From: Carnegiea gigantea
Lineage: Eukaryota; Streptophyta; Magnoliopsida; Caryophyllales; Cactaceae
Assembly: GCA_029747015.1 (NCBI GenBank)
Contig: JAKOGI010002720.1
Span: 26,575-90,574, forward strand
Reading direction: 5' to 3'
Length of the DNA stretch: 64,000 nt
This document shows, piece after piece, positions 1 to 12,280 of this stretch (positions are counted from its first letter, which is position 1; every line of letters begins with the position of its first letter). Below the pieces are notes generated by a model, which was not told the DNA's origin, searched no databases, and saw only the letters and a program-made list of their open reading frames with translations. The position numbers and the translations under genes were made by a program.

Positions 1-119
1 TAATCCTCTGCTTGTATGTAGTTCTCCATCCTGTTTTTCCACCAACTATAGTGTTGGCCATTGAAGTAAGGAGGTCGAGTAATGGATTGACCCTCAAGTA
101 TCCCTTGTGGTGCACTCAT
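1..119 (-). CDS. Ty1/copia gag, N-terminal fragment
   Basis: This is the first 39 codons or so of a copia-type Gag, cut by the left edge of the window. The minus-strand reading starts at an ATG at 117-119. It contains an R-P-P-x-F-N-G stretch followed by Y-S-W-W-K-x-R-M, the hallmark of the plant copia Gag N-terminus (DUF4219/UBN2 families), where Gag builds the cytoplasmic virus-like particle. It lies just downstream, in minus sense, of a primer-binding site (163-174) and an LTR (177-1620), as expected for the 5' end of an element that continues off the window. No stop appears in the visible part. Whether the full element is intact cannot be judged. Confidence 0.8.
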   Translation of the reverse strand, partial: MSAPQGILEGQSITRPPYFNGQHYSWWKNRMENYIQAED

Positions 120-162
120 CTTCACGGATCTCTCAAGGTGTTAGCCTTTTGAAAGAGAACCT

Positions 163-174
163 GCTCTGATACCA
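163..174 (-). other. Primer-binding site of the left copia element
   Basis: On the minus strand this reads TGGTATCAGAGC, the complement of the 3' end of initiator tRNA-Met that primes reverse transcription in most plant LTR elements. It follows the LTR end by two bases and precedes the gag ATG by about 45 bases. Confidence 0.88.
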
Positions 175-176
175 CT

Positions 177-1620
177 TGTTGAATTCCAAGAGTACACAAC
201 CACAAGAGGGGGGTGAATTGTGGTGGCCGATTTTCGCCAAATAACTGACAAACAGCCGTAGCACTTGATTGCAGAGACTGTTCGTAAATCACAAACAACC
301 TTAAGCCTTGTTTGCAGCGGTTGTTCCCAATTGGTTCAGTAGCGAAATTCAAAGTAATAAATGCGGAAATAAAGCACACACAATTTTTACGTGGAAAACA
401 CCTCTAGCCCAACTGAGGTGTGAAAAACCACGACCTACCTCGTGTAGGATTTAACCACTTCACTAACGGGCTGAACACGTTACAAAAGTAACACTCCTTG
501 TTACAACTTGTAACCCACGTAACCTTCTTCCCTAAGACAGGTTACACCACGTCCAATCACACTATATTGGACACGTCCAAAGTCCACTCGACTATGGACA
601 CACTCACTCACTTTCTGATCTGAGAACAGGGGTACAAAACACCTTACTGGGGGTGCTTCTGACTTAAGCAGATGTAAGGTACAATGAAGTCCTATTATGC
701 CAATATATTGAAAGCTCAGTTAAGCACAAGCCTGTCACGGTTTTTCTCTTTGAAATGCAGCTTTTGGAAATCTCTTACTTCTTGTGTAAAAACCGGATAT
801 CTAAATGGGAGAGAAGATTTCATTATTTAAACACACAAACCCAACGGCTAATACTTTCAAAAAGGATAACAAAATCTTCTAATATTAGCAGCTTAGGGAG
901 TTTCTTCAAATAAGATTCCCAACGGCTAGAGAAGATAAGATTTTACTAAAATAAGGGAATTTGATTTTTCAAGGGATAAAAACTAATTACCCACTAAATA
1001 TAGCTGTGCAGATTTAGCCCAAAAAAAAGAAGGATAAAGATTTCGGTTCCAAATTTGAAATCAATCACGGCCTAAAAATAAGGGATAAGAATTTTGAAAA
1101 GAGATCCTTAGCAAAAACGATTTTGCAATCTTTTTCAAATCAAAAATAATCCTTTTTAGAACTTAATTAGTTAGCCTAGGATTTCATAAAAAGATCCTTT
1201 AGAGCTGGCACCCAACCAAAGGAAATTTACTGGTAAAACAGTCAGTCGAGGCTGCTGCAGTTTCAGGAACACCTTAGGCACCCTGTTTGCAGGGTTGTTT
1301 GGAAATTGGTGTTCCAAAGCAAATGTCAAAAACGTTTTAAGAAGTGTTAAATTGAGACTTTCAAGATTGGCATATTAACAAGAGTCTAAAAGATAAAAAC
1401 TAAACCAAACCAAGACTTCTTGTTGTAAGAATCAGTCATCTTGTCAAGAATAAATATGCTGCTCCAAACACCTTGGTCACCTTGATTCCTCGGGTGATCT
1501 TGTATAGCTGAATGTAAGAACTTGTTCCTTAAGACTTAGCCAACTGTTTGGCGAGATTTGTTGTTTGCTGATCTTGTATCACTGAAACTTGGAACCTGTT
1601 CCTAAGACTTGTTCTCAACA
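177..1620 (-). mobile_element. 5' LTR of a Ty1/copia element (1444 bp)
   Basis: The block is bounded by TGTTG at 177 and CAACA at 1616-1620, a perfect 5-bp terminal inverted repeat of the TG..CA type. The PBS lies immediately outside the left end, so this is the 5' LTR of a minus-strand element whose body extends left of the window. The target-site duplication cannot be checked because the other LTR is not in view. No open gene was seen inside. Confidence 0.8.
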
Positions 1621-3399
1621 TTTAGCATCCAGGTTAATACGAATATTACAAACAACAGTGTAGGCCCTGTTTGGAGAGCTTGTTTGGAACAACATTACTT
1701 AGACAAATATGTTACACTTAGATTTGTTATCATCAAAACTAAATATAATTATGCAACAGTATGAAAATTATATTGATTTTTTAGAATTTGAGAAACATGT
1801 GAATTTTTGAAGAGCACAGGCGATTTACGTACTTGATCTTTAAGAATCTTTCTATCTTTTATTGAAAATCATTTGCTGGCAGTTTGAAGCAACTGATGTG
1901 GCCTCAATTCTGCTCCACTTATGTAATTTTTCTCGATTAGTAAGAGATTGAGAAGTTCTACTACATTTATTGGCTTAATGAATAATTTAAATTCCTTCAA
2001 CCTCTCTTTTCATGATTATCGAAATTATTATTACTCAATTTGGTTCTACTTTATTATGTTTTTGTTCTGCTTTCTGAACGTGGTTGATGTTCGTTCCACG
2101 AGTATTGTAAAAGTGAATTCGGGTGGCTTGTCATGTGTTTATTAATTATGACATTATCACCATTATTATTATCCGAACCATTGCTATAAGCTCGTTACTT
2201 CATCAGTATTAATGTCATTAAAATTTATGGATCCGTGTCACCCTTGTTATTTTTTATTATTATTATTATTATCATCATCATCATCATCATCAGCATCACT
2301 ATTGATCACGGTTATGGGGATAGACAATTAGTCATGACATGGCTTGGTGACAATATGGGCTTGATTTTAAGTACAATCCGAAAGGTAGACTTGACATGTT
2401 TAAACCTTAAATAAACTTTTGAAACATCTGCAATTCCGATCCTTACGTAAACTAATCTCCAAATTTCAAAGTTGAAATCATACTCTCCCCCCATTTTCAT
2501 CCCGTTAAGCCCCAACACTCCCTTATACCCAAACTCATTATATTCACCTTCCTTTCTCACTTCCTCTATCTCCACTTGACAACTAACTCACAATATATAT
2601 TCACACAACGCCTCTTACACATATACGCTCATCTAGTTAGCATAAATTCTTATTCAAACACTAATAAAGCAACATAATTAAAAATAAACATAATTAAAAT
2701 AAACATTTTCAAGGAATTTTAATTGCCGTACCCAAGGTTACATATACATTTCCAACACATGTATAACCCATTAACCCTATTCAATTGTAATTAATATTAA
2801 TCTAAACACAATTGGAGCAACATGAATAGCTTATTTTCTTAGCTAAATCACAACCCCTTTACCTTACTTATCAACTCATGACAACACACACACCCAAACC
2901 AGACTCTCATTACATTTTGCTTAACCACCAAATAACCCCAAATGAACCTTGTATCTTTATTTAAATTACAACCCTTAATTACTTAATTATGATCAAAATA
3001 TAACACTTACATTACTAGAACTTAACTCTCATACTAACCTTATATACATGTACATATTTTCCTCCATTTAAGCATCACTCAACTCACTTGAACATTGATA
3101 ACTCGTATAATTAACTTGAATATCATCCAAGCCATAACCATAATCATCAACCCATGATTAAAACATTACAAGCATATCTCATATATATAATCCACAAATT
3201 TCCTTAAATTTTTCATGAACCAAACTAATTATCTTCAAATCATCATAGTCAAACTAAAATTCAAGCATCACATTCAACCCCCACTCATCACTTCCTCAAT
3301 TTGCAACTCAACCCAACCATCAAAATAACTCAAGAATTTTACAAATAAATACCCATCAATGATATTTACATCATTTACTATCAAGATTTTAGCGTAAAA
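1621..3399. other. AT-rich intergenic DNA, no gene recognised
   Basis: Non-coding, AT-rich sequence between the copia LTR and a GC-rich block. The short open frames have no recognisable domain. A compound trinucleotide microsatellite lies at 2254-2291. Part of this stretch may belong to the LTR-like fragment that ends at 4322, but I found no second boundary. Confidence 0.5.
2254..2291. repeat. Compound microsatellite (ATT)n(ATC)n
   Basis: About six ATT units run directly into about seven ATC units. A shorter ATT run lies about 90 bases upstream. Confidence 0.9.
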
Positions 3400-4322
3400 G
3401 ATCAAAATTGGATGGGGGTTAGGGTTCTCACCTCTCAACCCGCTAAAACCAATCAAAAATACTTCAAAGGAAGGGAGAAGGGGCCGGCTGGAGGTGGTGC
3501 GAGACGGGGGGACTCGGCGGTGGTGGTCGGCGATGAGGGGCAGCCGGCGAACGGCGGTGGGACACGACAGAGGGGACGAACAGGGCAGCGAAAACAGGGT
3601 TGGGGGGTTAGGGTTTCTGGGCAGAGAAAATTAGGGGGGGTGTTTAGATTTTGTTATTTTATTTGGTTTAACTTAGTTGCTTAGTTATCTAATTTAAGAA
3701 ATTTTTAGTTACTCTTTTCCCTTTTTCTTTTTACCCCTTTTATTTCATGACACATGCCCTTTTTTCTAGATTTGTCCCATAATTATCCCACCCCTTATTT
3801 ATTTATTTGTTTATTTATTTACTACATTCATTACATATATACATATGTATATATATTTTTAGACATGATTATATATATGTTTATATATATGTATATATTT
3901 GAAGTAATAATTTTAGCTAGAATTAATAAATTTAAATTCTACATCCTTTAGATATAAATTTGGGAGCAGACATTCTCATTTTTGTTTTTTTTATTATTAT
4001 TACGTTATTACTATATTTGTTCATTTACTATTATTATTATTGCTTCACATATTAGTCCTTTGACAATTAGGCTATTTAACTTCATTTATTTATTTATTTA
4101 TTTTTATTATGCGGGCATTCAAATATTTATTGGAATCTTGAATGGATCATTTAAGGAGCATTAGAAGGTTCATTTTGAGGCCACATCGTCGTTTCAACAT
4201 GCGGTGCACATTATAAATACATATACATAAAACGATAAATTGAAATATAGCGCCCAACTTAATCAAGTTGTGATTAAGGTAATTAAAGTAATTAATATGA
4301 GTCTTAGGTTTGGCCCGTTACA
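3400..4322 (-). mobile_element. Probable minus-strand LTR fragment with GC-rich leader
   Basis: Read on the minus strand, the block begins at 4322 with TGTAACGGGCCAAACC, a start typical of long Ty3/gypsy LTRs. An AT-rich stretch follows. A GC-rich, pyrimidine-rich segment at about 3640-3420 then ends in a splice-donor-like GAGAGGTGAGAAC. The same order (TGTAA start, GC-rich leader, donor-like site) is seen in the two long LTRs at 39907 and 47940. The right border is supported because copy B of the locus duplication becomes alignable just after it. The left end was not found, so this may be a solo or truncated LTR. Confidence 0.4.
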
Positions 4323-4510
4323 TTATATGTTAGTCTACAATACAGAACCTGTAGGGCAGGAATTGGATACTCTTCCATTGGACCAAGCAACTTTTCATCC
4401 ACAAGCTGTTGATTGTAATTTAGTCAAGCTCTATTTACTGAGCTAGGTTTCCTTAAACATGAAGCAATTACTATAAACTATAAAGTGAAAAATGCTACAA
4501 AAAAGAATTT
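4323..4510. repeat. Left edge of locus duplication, copy A
   Basis: About 180 bp here match 38880-39062 closely, including the stretches GGATACTCTTCCATTG and TTTCCTTAAACATGAAGC. This is the leftmost sequence shared by the two copies of the PPR locus. No coding function is apparent. Confidence 0.82.
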
Positions 4511-5850
4511 GCTTCACAATTTTTTTGTGTGTGTGTTGGGGGGGTATACATAGCCCGAACCCTACAAAAGAAGCAAAAAATAGTGTGGGCATGCTGTGGC
4601 TGTATAATGAGCCAATAAGAATTCAGCATACATAAAGCTCTGCGCTGACCATTCTTCTTAATCAGTTGATTTAAGTAAGAAAGTAATCTTAGTAGTACTC
4701 AACCACAATAGCAATAATAATGACAACAACAATAATAATTCCTCTCTGTGTCGGTCATGCTTTTGCAAGTCTAGAGAGATCCAAATATATGCTGCCTTAT
4801 CTATGCTAGCAATCCTACTATTAGAGAGACAAGTCCCAATAGATAATCTTAGTGATACTCAAGCTTCTAAAATCTGAAGCATTACCTCTTTGAGTGTCTG
4901 GCCTTCTGTGTAATAAAATCCCTTCCACATGACCTAAAATTCAAAAATAAAGAAACCAACCTTAGTGATATTTGACCTCCTAAAATTATCGGTTGAATAA
5001 TGATGACTACCTAAAATACAAAAAATGACCTTATACAGTTACGCCTCTTTGGCTTCTATCTCTTATTGCAAACATGGGATTTAGTCCATCCTCATCAAAT
5101 TATCTAAACATCAACAGTTAATGTCTGGCTAAGCCATTCTAGAGTTTTGAGCTGAGGTACTTAGTAGGATAATTTGTCCCACCTAGCACTATTTGAGCTT
5201 CTTTCTTTGCTAATATAATATCTTTGGTTCTTCATCATTAATGCACTATTTGTGCTCATATAGCTTGTTTGTTACATGCTAACATACTGCTATCACTCAA
5301 TTATAAATTCATCAGAAGTGCTCCCTAGTTGAGTAGGAGGTTGATGTAATTTTGTCTTGACTTTCGAGAAAGTTATTTAAAGGTGCTTGGATACAAAGAA
5401 AGTTGCTACATATATATTAGATGTTTAGGTCAAATTTTGGAAGAAATGAAAAGTACAATATATGATAATGTGAATATTTGGTGAAAAATCATCAGTGATA
5501 TCCAATGGGCTTCGATATTAATTTTCTGTGTATGTATTCTTGTTTTGCTTGAGATCTTATGATTCTCATGATATTGTACAAAACAATGTGGCACTTAATA
5601 CCTTAGTATTCTCTTAATATTGTAATAAATCTCTTTTAAATGTGGAAGCACTTTTAAATGTCATTGATTTCCTCAATATGGCAAAAACAATATGTGACAT
5701 TGTGTCACCTTTGTTACAGTGATATTTGCTGAAATGGAACAAAAGAAAAATGGATGGAACCCTCCCTCTCTCTCTAGAGAGCATTCTTTCTCCTTATATC
5801 AGTGATATACACAATGTTTTCCTGTTCTCTGTCTATGTTGCAGATAAATT
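4511..5850. other. Copy A-specific non-coding stretch
   Basis: AT-rich, non-coding sequence with short AAT/AAC microsatellite runs (about 4706-4740) and a TCTC run near 5765. In copy B the corresponding position is occupied by the 39063-53635 retroelement cluster and this sequence is absent. It therefore either was deleted there or belongs to an insertion in A. No gene, tRNA or TE signature was recognised. Confidence 0.55.
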
Positions 5851-6467
5851 AGATGTAAGAGTTGCCAAGTAACTTTGAGCATATTGGTAATACAATAGAT
5901 CATCAGTAGTTCATATTTGTAAATCTTGTTGAGGCCCACACAAAATAATGGATATATCTCAGAGACTATATTGTAACTTTAAGCATATTGGTAACACAAT
6001 TTAATTGAAATACAATTCCTCTTCTCCTTTTTACAGAATTTGTGATTTTTTGTTGTGAGAATTGGTTTAGTCGTGATGTACTTTTTGACTGTATTGTATT
6101 CACATAATGAGCATAAACCATTAGGCCAACGCATTTGCATTTCCCGCCACCTGAAATCCCATGTTGGTTACCATACATGATATTCTAAATGCAACCCAAT
6201 GTTGGCATATCTGTGAAGACTTTCATATAGGTGTTATCTATTGATAATGATATGTGGAACTTGAAATGAAGAGGGTCTTCTCCTTGTAGTCATAGTGAAC
6301 GGACATGCTTTAAGTTTATGTCTTGTAGTTTGAGAGCAATCCTCTCCCTCTCCTCCTTTTTATGAAGGTGAGTATTCTGCTGGCAATTATTTTGATTCTA
6401 TTAAATAGAAGAAAATATCTATAATGCAGCAGCGGGTTAGTAACAATGTAAAGCTGCACATGCGGTA
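5851..6467. repeat. Locus duplication copy A, non-coding block plus A-only segment
   Basis: 5851-6350 aligns with 53636-54150 in copy B with scattered substitutions. From about 6352 to the chromovirus LTR at 6468, copy A has about 115 bp that copy B lacks. Read on the minus strand, this extra segment is the continuation of the unknown gene relic at 11893-12280 on the other side of the insertion. Confidence 0.75.
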
Positions 6468-6902
6468 TGTCACAGGTTGATAATTCACTCAAACTTAGAA
6501 CTACGCGGCCTAGCAAACTTTGGTTGGAACTCTTGTTTTGGTTACTGGTAAGCCCTGAGGGATGCTTAACTTAAATTTGAGAAGCTAAGTAAGCACATAC
6601 ACTCTAAGAAAACTTAGAGAGAGAAAGTGGAGAAAGAAAGAGTTTGGGAGAAAAGCTTTGTATTACACTTGAATGCTTGGTGTACAAATAAGCTCCCTTG
6701 GAGTATATATAAACACCCACCTCTTCAATAGACGGTGGAGATCTATTTGATCCTATGATTTACATCATACATCCAGAATGTTCTATACAAATATCTAGGA
6801 TTCTACACAAGTGTGGAATTGTGTGGAACCCTCTAGAATATACTCTAGAGAAATCTAGAAAAATCAAGAGCAATCTAGAGTATTCTAGAGCGGTCCGTAA
6901 CA
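6468..6902 (-). repeat. Chromovirus 3' LTR (435 bp)
   Basis: The left LTR copy starts TGTCACAGG and ends GTAACA on the plus strand. It aligns end to end with 11480-11887 with many substitutions and small indels. A TATATAA stretch near 6703 and the repeated TCTAGA-like motifs at its right end are shared by both LTRs. Confidence 0.9.
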
Positions 6903-6914
6903 TCCTCCCCCACC
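6903..6914 (-). other. Polypurine tract of the chromovirus
   Basis: On the minus strand AGGTGGGGGAGGA abuts the TGTTACGG start of the 3' LTR, the usual plus-strand priming site. Confidence 0.8.
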
Positions 6915-6939
6915 TAATCTGGCGACGTCCTTATTGCCT

Positions 6940-9900
6940 TCTTGTCCTCATATACTTGAATCTGCTCCTTGAATTGCCATAAATGTTAGATGGGCTCCCA
7001 GCTAGCATCACTCTTGGGTAGTCCTTTCCACTTGACAAGAAGTTCATGTGTCGATGGTTGGTTGGAGTGTCGCACCACTCGATCACCTAGGACTTCTTCT
7101 ATTTCCTTGTCATGTTGGACTTTTATGCCCATCGGTGCCCGTTATGAGATGCCTCAACTCGGATCCACTTGATCTCCATGGTAAGGCATGAGTAGACTTA
7201 TGTGGAAGGCGGGATGATACTGATCTTGGGAGGCAACTCCACCTTGTAAGCCTGACCCTCCATCTTTTTAAGGATGGGAAAAGGTCCCTCGTATCATCGG
7301 CTGAGACCCCGATGCCGTCCACTTAACCTCGCATGGTTGTACATCTTGACAAGTACGAGGTCTCCCACTTGGAACTCCCTCGAGCGCCTCTTTTTGTAGG
7401 CCCACTTCTTCATCTTCTTGGAAGCTTTCCCCTAGTAAGCACGAACTATGCCTACTTGATCATTCTAATCCTTGGCGAACTTGTAGGCGGGTGGACTTGG
7501 TCCCTTATAACCTTTGGCAAGAGAACTTGGGGTCAACGGTTGTTGCCCCGTGATAATTTCGAATGGACTCCTACCCGTGGACTCACTCCTTTGTAAGTTA
7601 TAGAAGAGCTAGGCAACATCAAGCAACTTAGCCTAATCTTTTTAGTTGGCACTCACGTAGTGCCTCAAGTAAAGCGCTAAGAGAACGTTGACCCTCTTGG
7701 TTGTCCATCACTTTGAGGATGGAAGCTGGTGGAGAAGTTAAACTCGGAACCCATAAGCTTGGATAACTCGGTTTGAAATCACCCCGTGAATTGAGTGTTC
7801 CAGTCACTTACAATAAACCAAGGCAAGTTCCAATACTTAACCACATATTTGAAGAATAAGCGAGCGACTTGCTCGGCGGAGCATTCCTTGGGTGCGGGAA
7901 TAAAGGTGGCATACTTAAAGTATCGATCTACCATAACAAGCACCTAGTTACATCCCTCGCTCGTAGGTAATCCCATGATAAACTCCATAGAGACACTCTC
8001 CCAAGACCTTTCGGGAATGGTAAAAGGCTCTAAAAGTCCCGTTGGTGCTCCTTGCTCTATCTTGTTTTGTTGGCACACAAGAGAAGTCTTCATATAGGCC
8101 TCAACATCATCTTTCAAGTGAGGCCAATAGTAGGAATCTCCCACAAGGGCAAGCGTGCAGTGGATGCCCAGATGACTCGCCCACTTGCTATCGTGACATT
8201 CCTTCACGACTTCTCGCTGAAAGTTGCCATATGAAGGAACATAGATGTGCTTGTCTTTAGTAAGGATCAAGCCATCTTCTTCCAAAGTCTCCGAGTCTTG
8301 CCCTCCTTGATGAGTTGAATGATAGTCTGGGTAAGAGAATCATGTTGGAGCTCCTTCTTGATTCGGTCCCATAGGTTGCTTTGAGGTTGGCTAATATTGG
8401 CAAGTTCACCCTTGCGATTCAAAGTATCGGCCACTAAGTTGGTATGTCCCGACTTAAATTCCATGACATAATCGAACTTGGTTAAAAAGTCTTGCCATCG
8501 GGCTTGCTTGGGAGTGAGCTTCTTTTGAGTTTGAAAATAGCTTGTGGTAACATTATCGGTCTTGATTTCAAACTTGTTTCCGAGTAAGTAATGCCTCTAT
8601 GTGCAGAGACAATGCACCACCGTGGTTATCTCCTTCCCTTGGATCGTGTACCGCATCTCGGTATCATTAAGAGTCTGGCTCTCAAAGGCAACATGATGAT
8701 CTTCTTGCATAAGACACCACCGATGGCAAAGTTGGAAGCGTCCATATGTAACTCAAAAGGCTTGTTGAGGTTGGGAGAGAGAGAACGAACTCCTCAGTTA
8801 TGGCCTTCTTCTAGGCATCAAAGACATTTTGGCACTCTTGACTCCATGTCCATCCTCTTTCTTTCTTCAACAAGTTGGTGAGAGAGACAACTATCGCGGA
8901 ATATCCCTTAATGAACTGTTGATAATAGTTCACCAAGCCAAGGAAAGACCTTAACTCGGTGACTTTTGTTGGTGGCTCCCATTCAAGGATGACATTGGTC
9001 TTTGCCGGGTCCATGCGTAACTTGCCCTAATAATGTCACCCAAGAAAGGCGTCTCTTCGTGTGTAAAGGAGCACTTCTCTTTCTTGACATAAAGTTGGTT
9101 GTTCCTCAAGGTTAGGAACACTTCCTGCAAGTGTCCCAAATGCTCCTCCAAGGTTTTGCTATAGATGACAATGTCATTAAGGTAAACAACCATGAACCGA
9201 TCAAGGAAAGGAGCAAGCACCTTGTTCATGAGGGTGCAAAACGAGGCTGGTGCATTTGTGAGGCCAAAGAGCATGACGAGGAACTCGTACGATTCATAAT
9301 GCATCACACATGCCGTCTTTGGCTCGTCTCCTTCGGCTATGTGAACTTGACAGTACCCATTCCTCAAGTCAAGCTTGGTAAAGTACCTTACATCTCCAAG
9401 TTGATCAAACAAGTCATCGATGCGAGAGATAAAATACTTGAGCCCAACAGTCGATGCATAGTCGAAGGAAACCATCATGCTTCTTTTGGAACAAAACTGG
9501 TGCACCATAACATGATTTGGAGGGATGAATGTAACCTGCATCAAGTAGCTCCTTCAATTGTCTTCTTAGCTCCTTGAGCTCCGGAACTGCCATACGGTGA
9601 GGGGCGAATGCGGGTGGCTTAGTCCTCGACTCCAATTTTATGGCATGGTCGACTTCCCTTCTTGGAGGAAGTCTCTTAGGTAACTCGGCGGGCATAACAT
9701 CTTTGAACTCTCCAAGTACCTTTTGGATGGCCTTGGGTGCTTGAAGTTCCTTAGACTCCTCCTTCATCTTGAGAGTAGTAAGGAAGGTTGACTCCTTCTT
9801 CTTGACTCCTTTAGAAAACTGAAGGGCGCAGATCATATTGCTTTCGTAGGTGCGCCTCTTCATGGGGACATTACAAGGTTGCTCCGTTTCTTTGATACGG

Positions 9901-10210
9901 TGTAAGGTACTAAGTGTGCCTTTACCTCATGAAGAAAGTCGATACCGAAATAAAAAAATTTCTTATTATTTAAGGGAGTAACAGTGATACTGACCTCACC
10001 TTTCCACTGATCGATTTGGATGGGGGTACCTCGGGTGACACCCTTGATTGGAAGGCTCTTCACGTTGGCTCCCTTCATTTATCCCCTTACCTCTGTATAA
10101 GAGAGGCCGACTTCCTCAGCAAGCTCTGTGGTCATATAGATAGTGTCGACTGCCGCATCTAGCAATACTTGGAGTGGCTTGCTATTGATGATGGTCTCCA
10201 CATTTATACG
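6940..10210 (-). pseudogene. Chromovirus pol relic: protease, RT, RNase H, integrase, chromodomain
   Basis: The polyprotein relic is read from 10210 down to 6940 in several broken frames. The protease region (about 10210-9880) lacks the D-S/T-G triad; the equivalent position reads L-L-D-A-A-V-D-T. RT spans about 9800-8900: the palm motif at 9173-9184 is Y-L-N-D instead of Y-L-D-D, so a catalytic aspartate is lost. RNase H follows (about 8880-8470). The integrase HHCC finger lies at 8285-7944, with one cysteine of the C-x2-C replaced by serine (T-S-L-V-C). At 6990-7049 the hallmark chromodomain string H-E-L-L-V-K-W-K-G and later S-W-E-P is visible; it normally steers integration to chromatin marks. 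In-frame stops occur in RNase H, integrase and just after the chromodomain core. Confidence 0.88.
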
Positions 10211-11475
10211 CCTATGAGGTTGTCCTTCCAGCTGGCTTGAATGGAATTAAGTAGCTTGAAGGAGAGGATCTTTCTCTCTTCTTGCTCTTCTTTCCCTTGG
10301 ATAAGGGCGGCAAGTGTGCCCTTCTTGGGAGATTCGAAAACTCGATGAGGTCCATTGCATAGGAAACATGAGTACTTCCTGGGTGCGTCATTCTTCTTGC
10401 CTTTCCCTTTGTCCTTAGAGGGTTTTCCCCTCTTGGGAGACTTGTCCCCGTCTCCCCCACCTTTGCCGCTTCCACCGTTCTTACTGCCTTGTCCCTTTAA
10501 TGAGTCTCTCTTGAACTCGTTAAGTAGCTCAGCAGCGGCGATTACAGAGGTGAGGTCTTACGCACCACGCATCTCCAGCTCTACCTTAGCCCATCCACAT
10601 AGGCCATTGAGGAAGCAAAACAAAGTATCTTGCTCCCCCATGCTTAGGATTTTCATGAGAAGCTCCTGGAACTCCTTCACATATTCCTAAATATGACCCT
10701 CTTTTTGTTAGAGGCGTCTTAGCTTGGCCCTCGCTTCCCATTCTACATCCTTGGGGTAGAACTGTTCCTTAAGTTCCCTCTTGAATCCATCCCAAGTGGT
10801 GATAGGTTGGATTCTCGGTTGACATCGTCACACCTACGACGCCACCAAACAAGCGCTATGTTTTTGAGAGAGAAGGAAGCATGGCTTACCTTTTGGCCTT
10901 CATCCATGATGTCTACCACTCCAAAGTAGGCTTCAAGCTTCCAAAAGAAGTTATCTATCTCTCTTGTATTCCTTGCCCCATTGTATGTTGGAGTTTGGAG
11001 CACATTCACCTTTGGGGTGGTGGGCACTTGTCCGATCAACCGTTGCCCATGTTGGTCACTGCGGTTATACACAACTTGAGTTGGACTTCCAAGGCTTCGA
11101 TCCTAGCCTTGTGTGCATCCACCTCGGCCCCGTAGGCGACCACCTCGGCCCTACAAGCTTGAAGTTCAGATTCTTGGATGCTTGAAGGGCTTGGACCTCC
11201 TTGTCGACAGTGGTTGCTATGGATTTTACCACCTTTTACATCTCTCCACGAAGCTCCTTAAAGTCCCCCATAGACTCGACCTCCTTGATGCGCTTCTCCA
11301 TGTCATCCACCCTACCCGTTAAGTCCGACATAGAGCGATTAATCTCTGTAAGCTTTTCGTCTACCAGGATCGACAAGTCCTTATTCTTATCCTTACCCTT
11401 CTTCCCTCCTTGTTGAGGGTTGCTGGTATCGGTGACACTTGAAGCTATGGATCTCCCAAACTGAGACTTTGATAC
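10211..11475 (-). pseudogene. Chromovirus gag relic
   Basis: The N-terminal part (11475-11236) is a charged, coiled-coil-like segment. The central part (11072-10743) carries the retrotransposon Gag core, with the A-L-V-W-W-R-R-R signature and a Y-N-G-A-R-N...E-I-D-N-F-F-W-K-L-E-A-Y-F block typical of plant chromoviruses. The zinc knuckle near 10330-10370 reads C-x2-C-x4-H-x4-S: the last metal ligand is serine, so the finger is degenerate. The reading frame changes between the segments, so no complete Gag is encoded. The first codons overlap the primer-binding site, so the true start must lie further in. Confidence 0.8.
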
Positions 11476-11477
11476 CA
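11465..11477 (-). other. Primer-binding site of the chromovirus
   Basis: The minus strand reads TGGTATCAAAGTC two bases after the 5' LTR end, one mismatch from the canonical initiator tRNA-Met site. Confidence 0.85.
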
Positions 11478-11479
11478 AC

Positions 11480-11887
11480 TGTCACGGGTTGATAATTCAC
11501 TCAAACTTAGACTTGTATGGCCTATCAAACTTTGTTTGGAACTTTTACTTTGTTTGCTAGTAAGCCTTGAAGGATGCTTAACTTAGACTTGAGAAGCCAA
11601 GTAAGCATCCACACACTCGAAAAGAACTTAGAGAGAGAAAGTAGAGAGAGAGTTTGGGAGAATGCTTTGTATTGCACTTGAATGTTTAGTATACAAATGA
11701 GCCCCCTTGGGTTATATATACATACCCATCTCCTCAATAGACGGTGGAGATCTATTTGATTCTATGGTTTAAATCATACATCTAGGAACACACAAGTGTG
11801 GAATTGTGTGGAACCCTCTAGAACATACTCTAGAAAAATTTAGGGAAATTCAGGGTAGTCTAGAGTATTCTAGAGCAGTCCATGATA
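11480..11887 (-). repeat. Chromovirus 5' LTR (408 bp)
   Basis: Right LTR copy, starting TGTCACGGG and ending in the decayed CATGATA where the partner has GTAACA. A small deletion relative to the left LTR lies near 11790. Confidence 0.9.
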
Positions 11888-11892
11888 GGTAG

Positions 11893-12280
11893 CAGAGATT
11901 GGGTTGCTCTAAGTTAGAAGCATCCTCCACATATGATATGTATTGACATGATGCATGAATGTTTTCTCCATTAGAATTGGCAAAGAGAGCATTCAGAGCA
12001 GTGCCAAATATGACAACTTCTGTAAGTATCTGATTTCCATCCATATGCTCAGACTTAATGCTTTGACATAGTTGTGATACCATATCCTCAATCAGAATAA
12101 ACGGAAACTCCTAATAGTGACTTTTGTATCTAGATGCCGTGAAGGATATGTAATGCATCCATACTATGTACGCCAGGATGCTTCGTGCTATCAATGTTAT
12201 AGTGTTTGAATCTCTTGGCTCCTCAAACGTTACGCAGATAACACAAAGGCAGTCAACAGATGCATAGTTCTTCATCCAAT
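11893..12280 (-). pseudogene. Unknown gene relic, copy A
   Basis: A minus-strand coding-like stretch paralogous to 54118-54492. Shared short strings include N-I-H-A-S-C-Q-Y-I-S-Y-V-E-D and S-V-D-C-L-C-V-I. Here the frame is broken by a small indel in the middle. The downstream end runs into the chromovirus insertion point and appears to resume at 6467 on the other side. I do not recognise the family. The amino-acid level similarity of the two copies argues for a former coding exon, but the function is unknown. Confidence 0.5.

Larger units (their letters stand above)
6468..11887 (-). mobile_element. Ty3/gypsy chromovirus, decayed, full length with both LTRs
   Basis: A 5.4-kb element on the minus strand. 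The 3' LTR is 6468-6902 and the 5' LTR 11480-11887, both with TGT(C/T)AC-type ends. GGTA directly abuts the outer end of each LTR (6464-6467 and 11888-11891), a candidate target duplication. In minus order it holds PBS, gag with zinc knuckle, protease, RT, RNase H, integrase and a C-terminal chromodomain. The compact size and roughly 0.4-kb LTRs suggest the Galadriel or Reina clade; this is inference. Stops, frame changes and lost catalytic residues show that it cannot move by itself. Confidence 0.92.

Noticed and set aside
3412..3684. GC-rich open frame rich in G, R and A
   Set aside because: Base composition alone keeps it open. It lies in an LTR-like leader, has no domain, and the opposite strand is open too.
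3754..4164. Open frames rich in I, Y and F
   Set aside because: AT-rich low complexity with TATT and ATAT runs. Apparent membrane segments are compositional.
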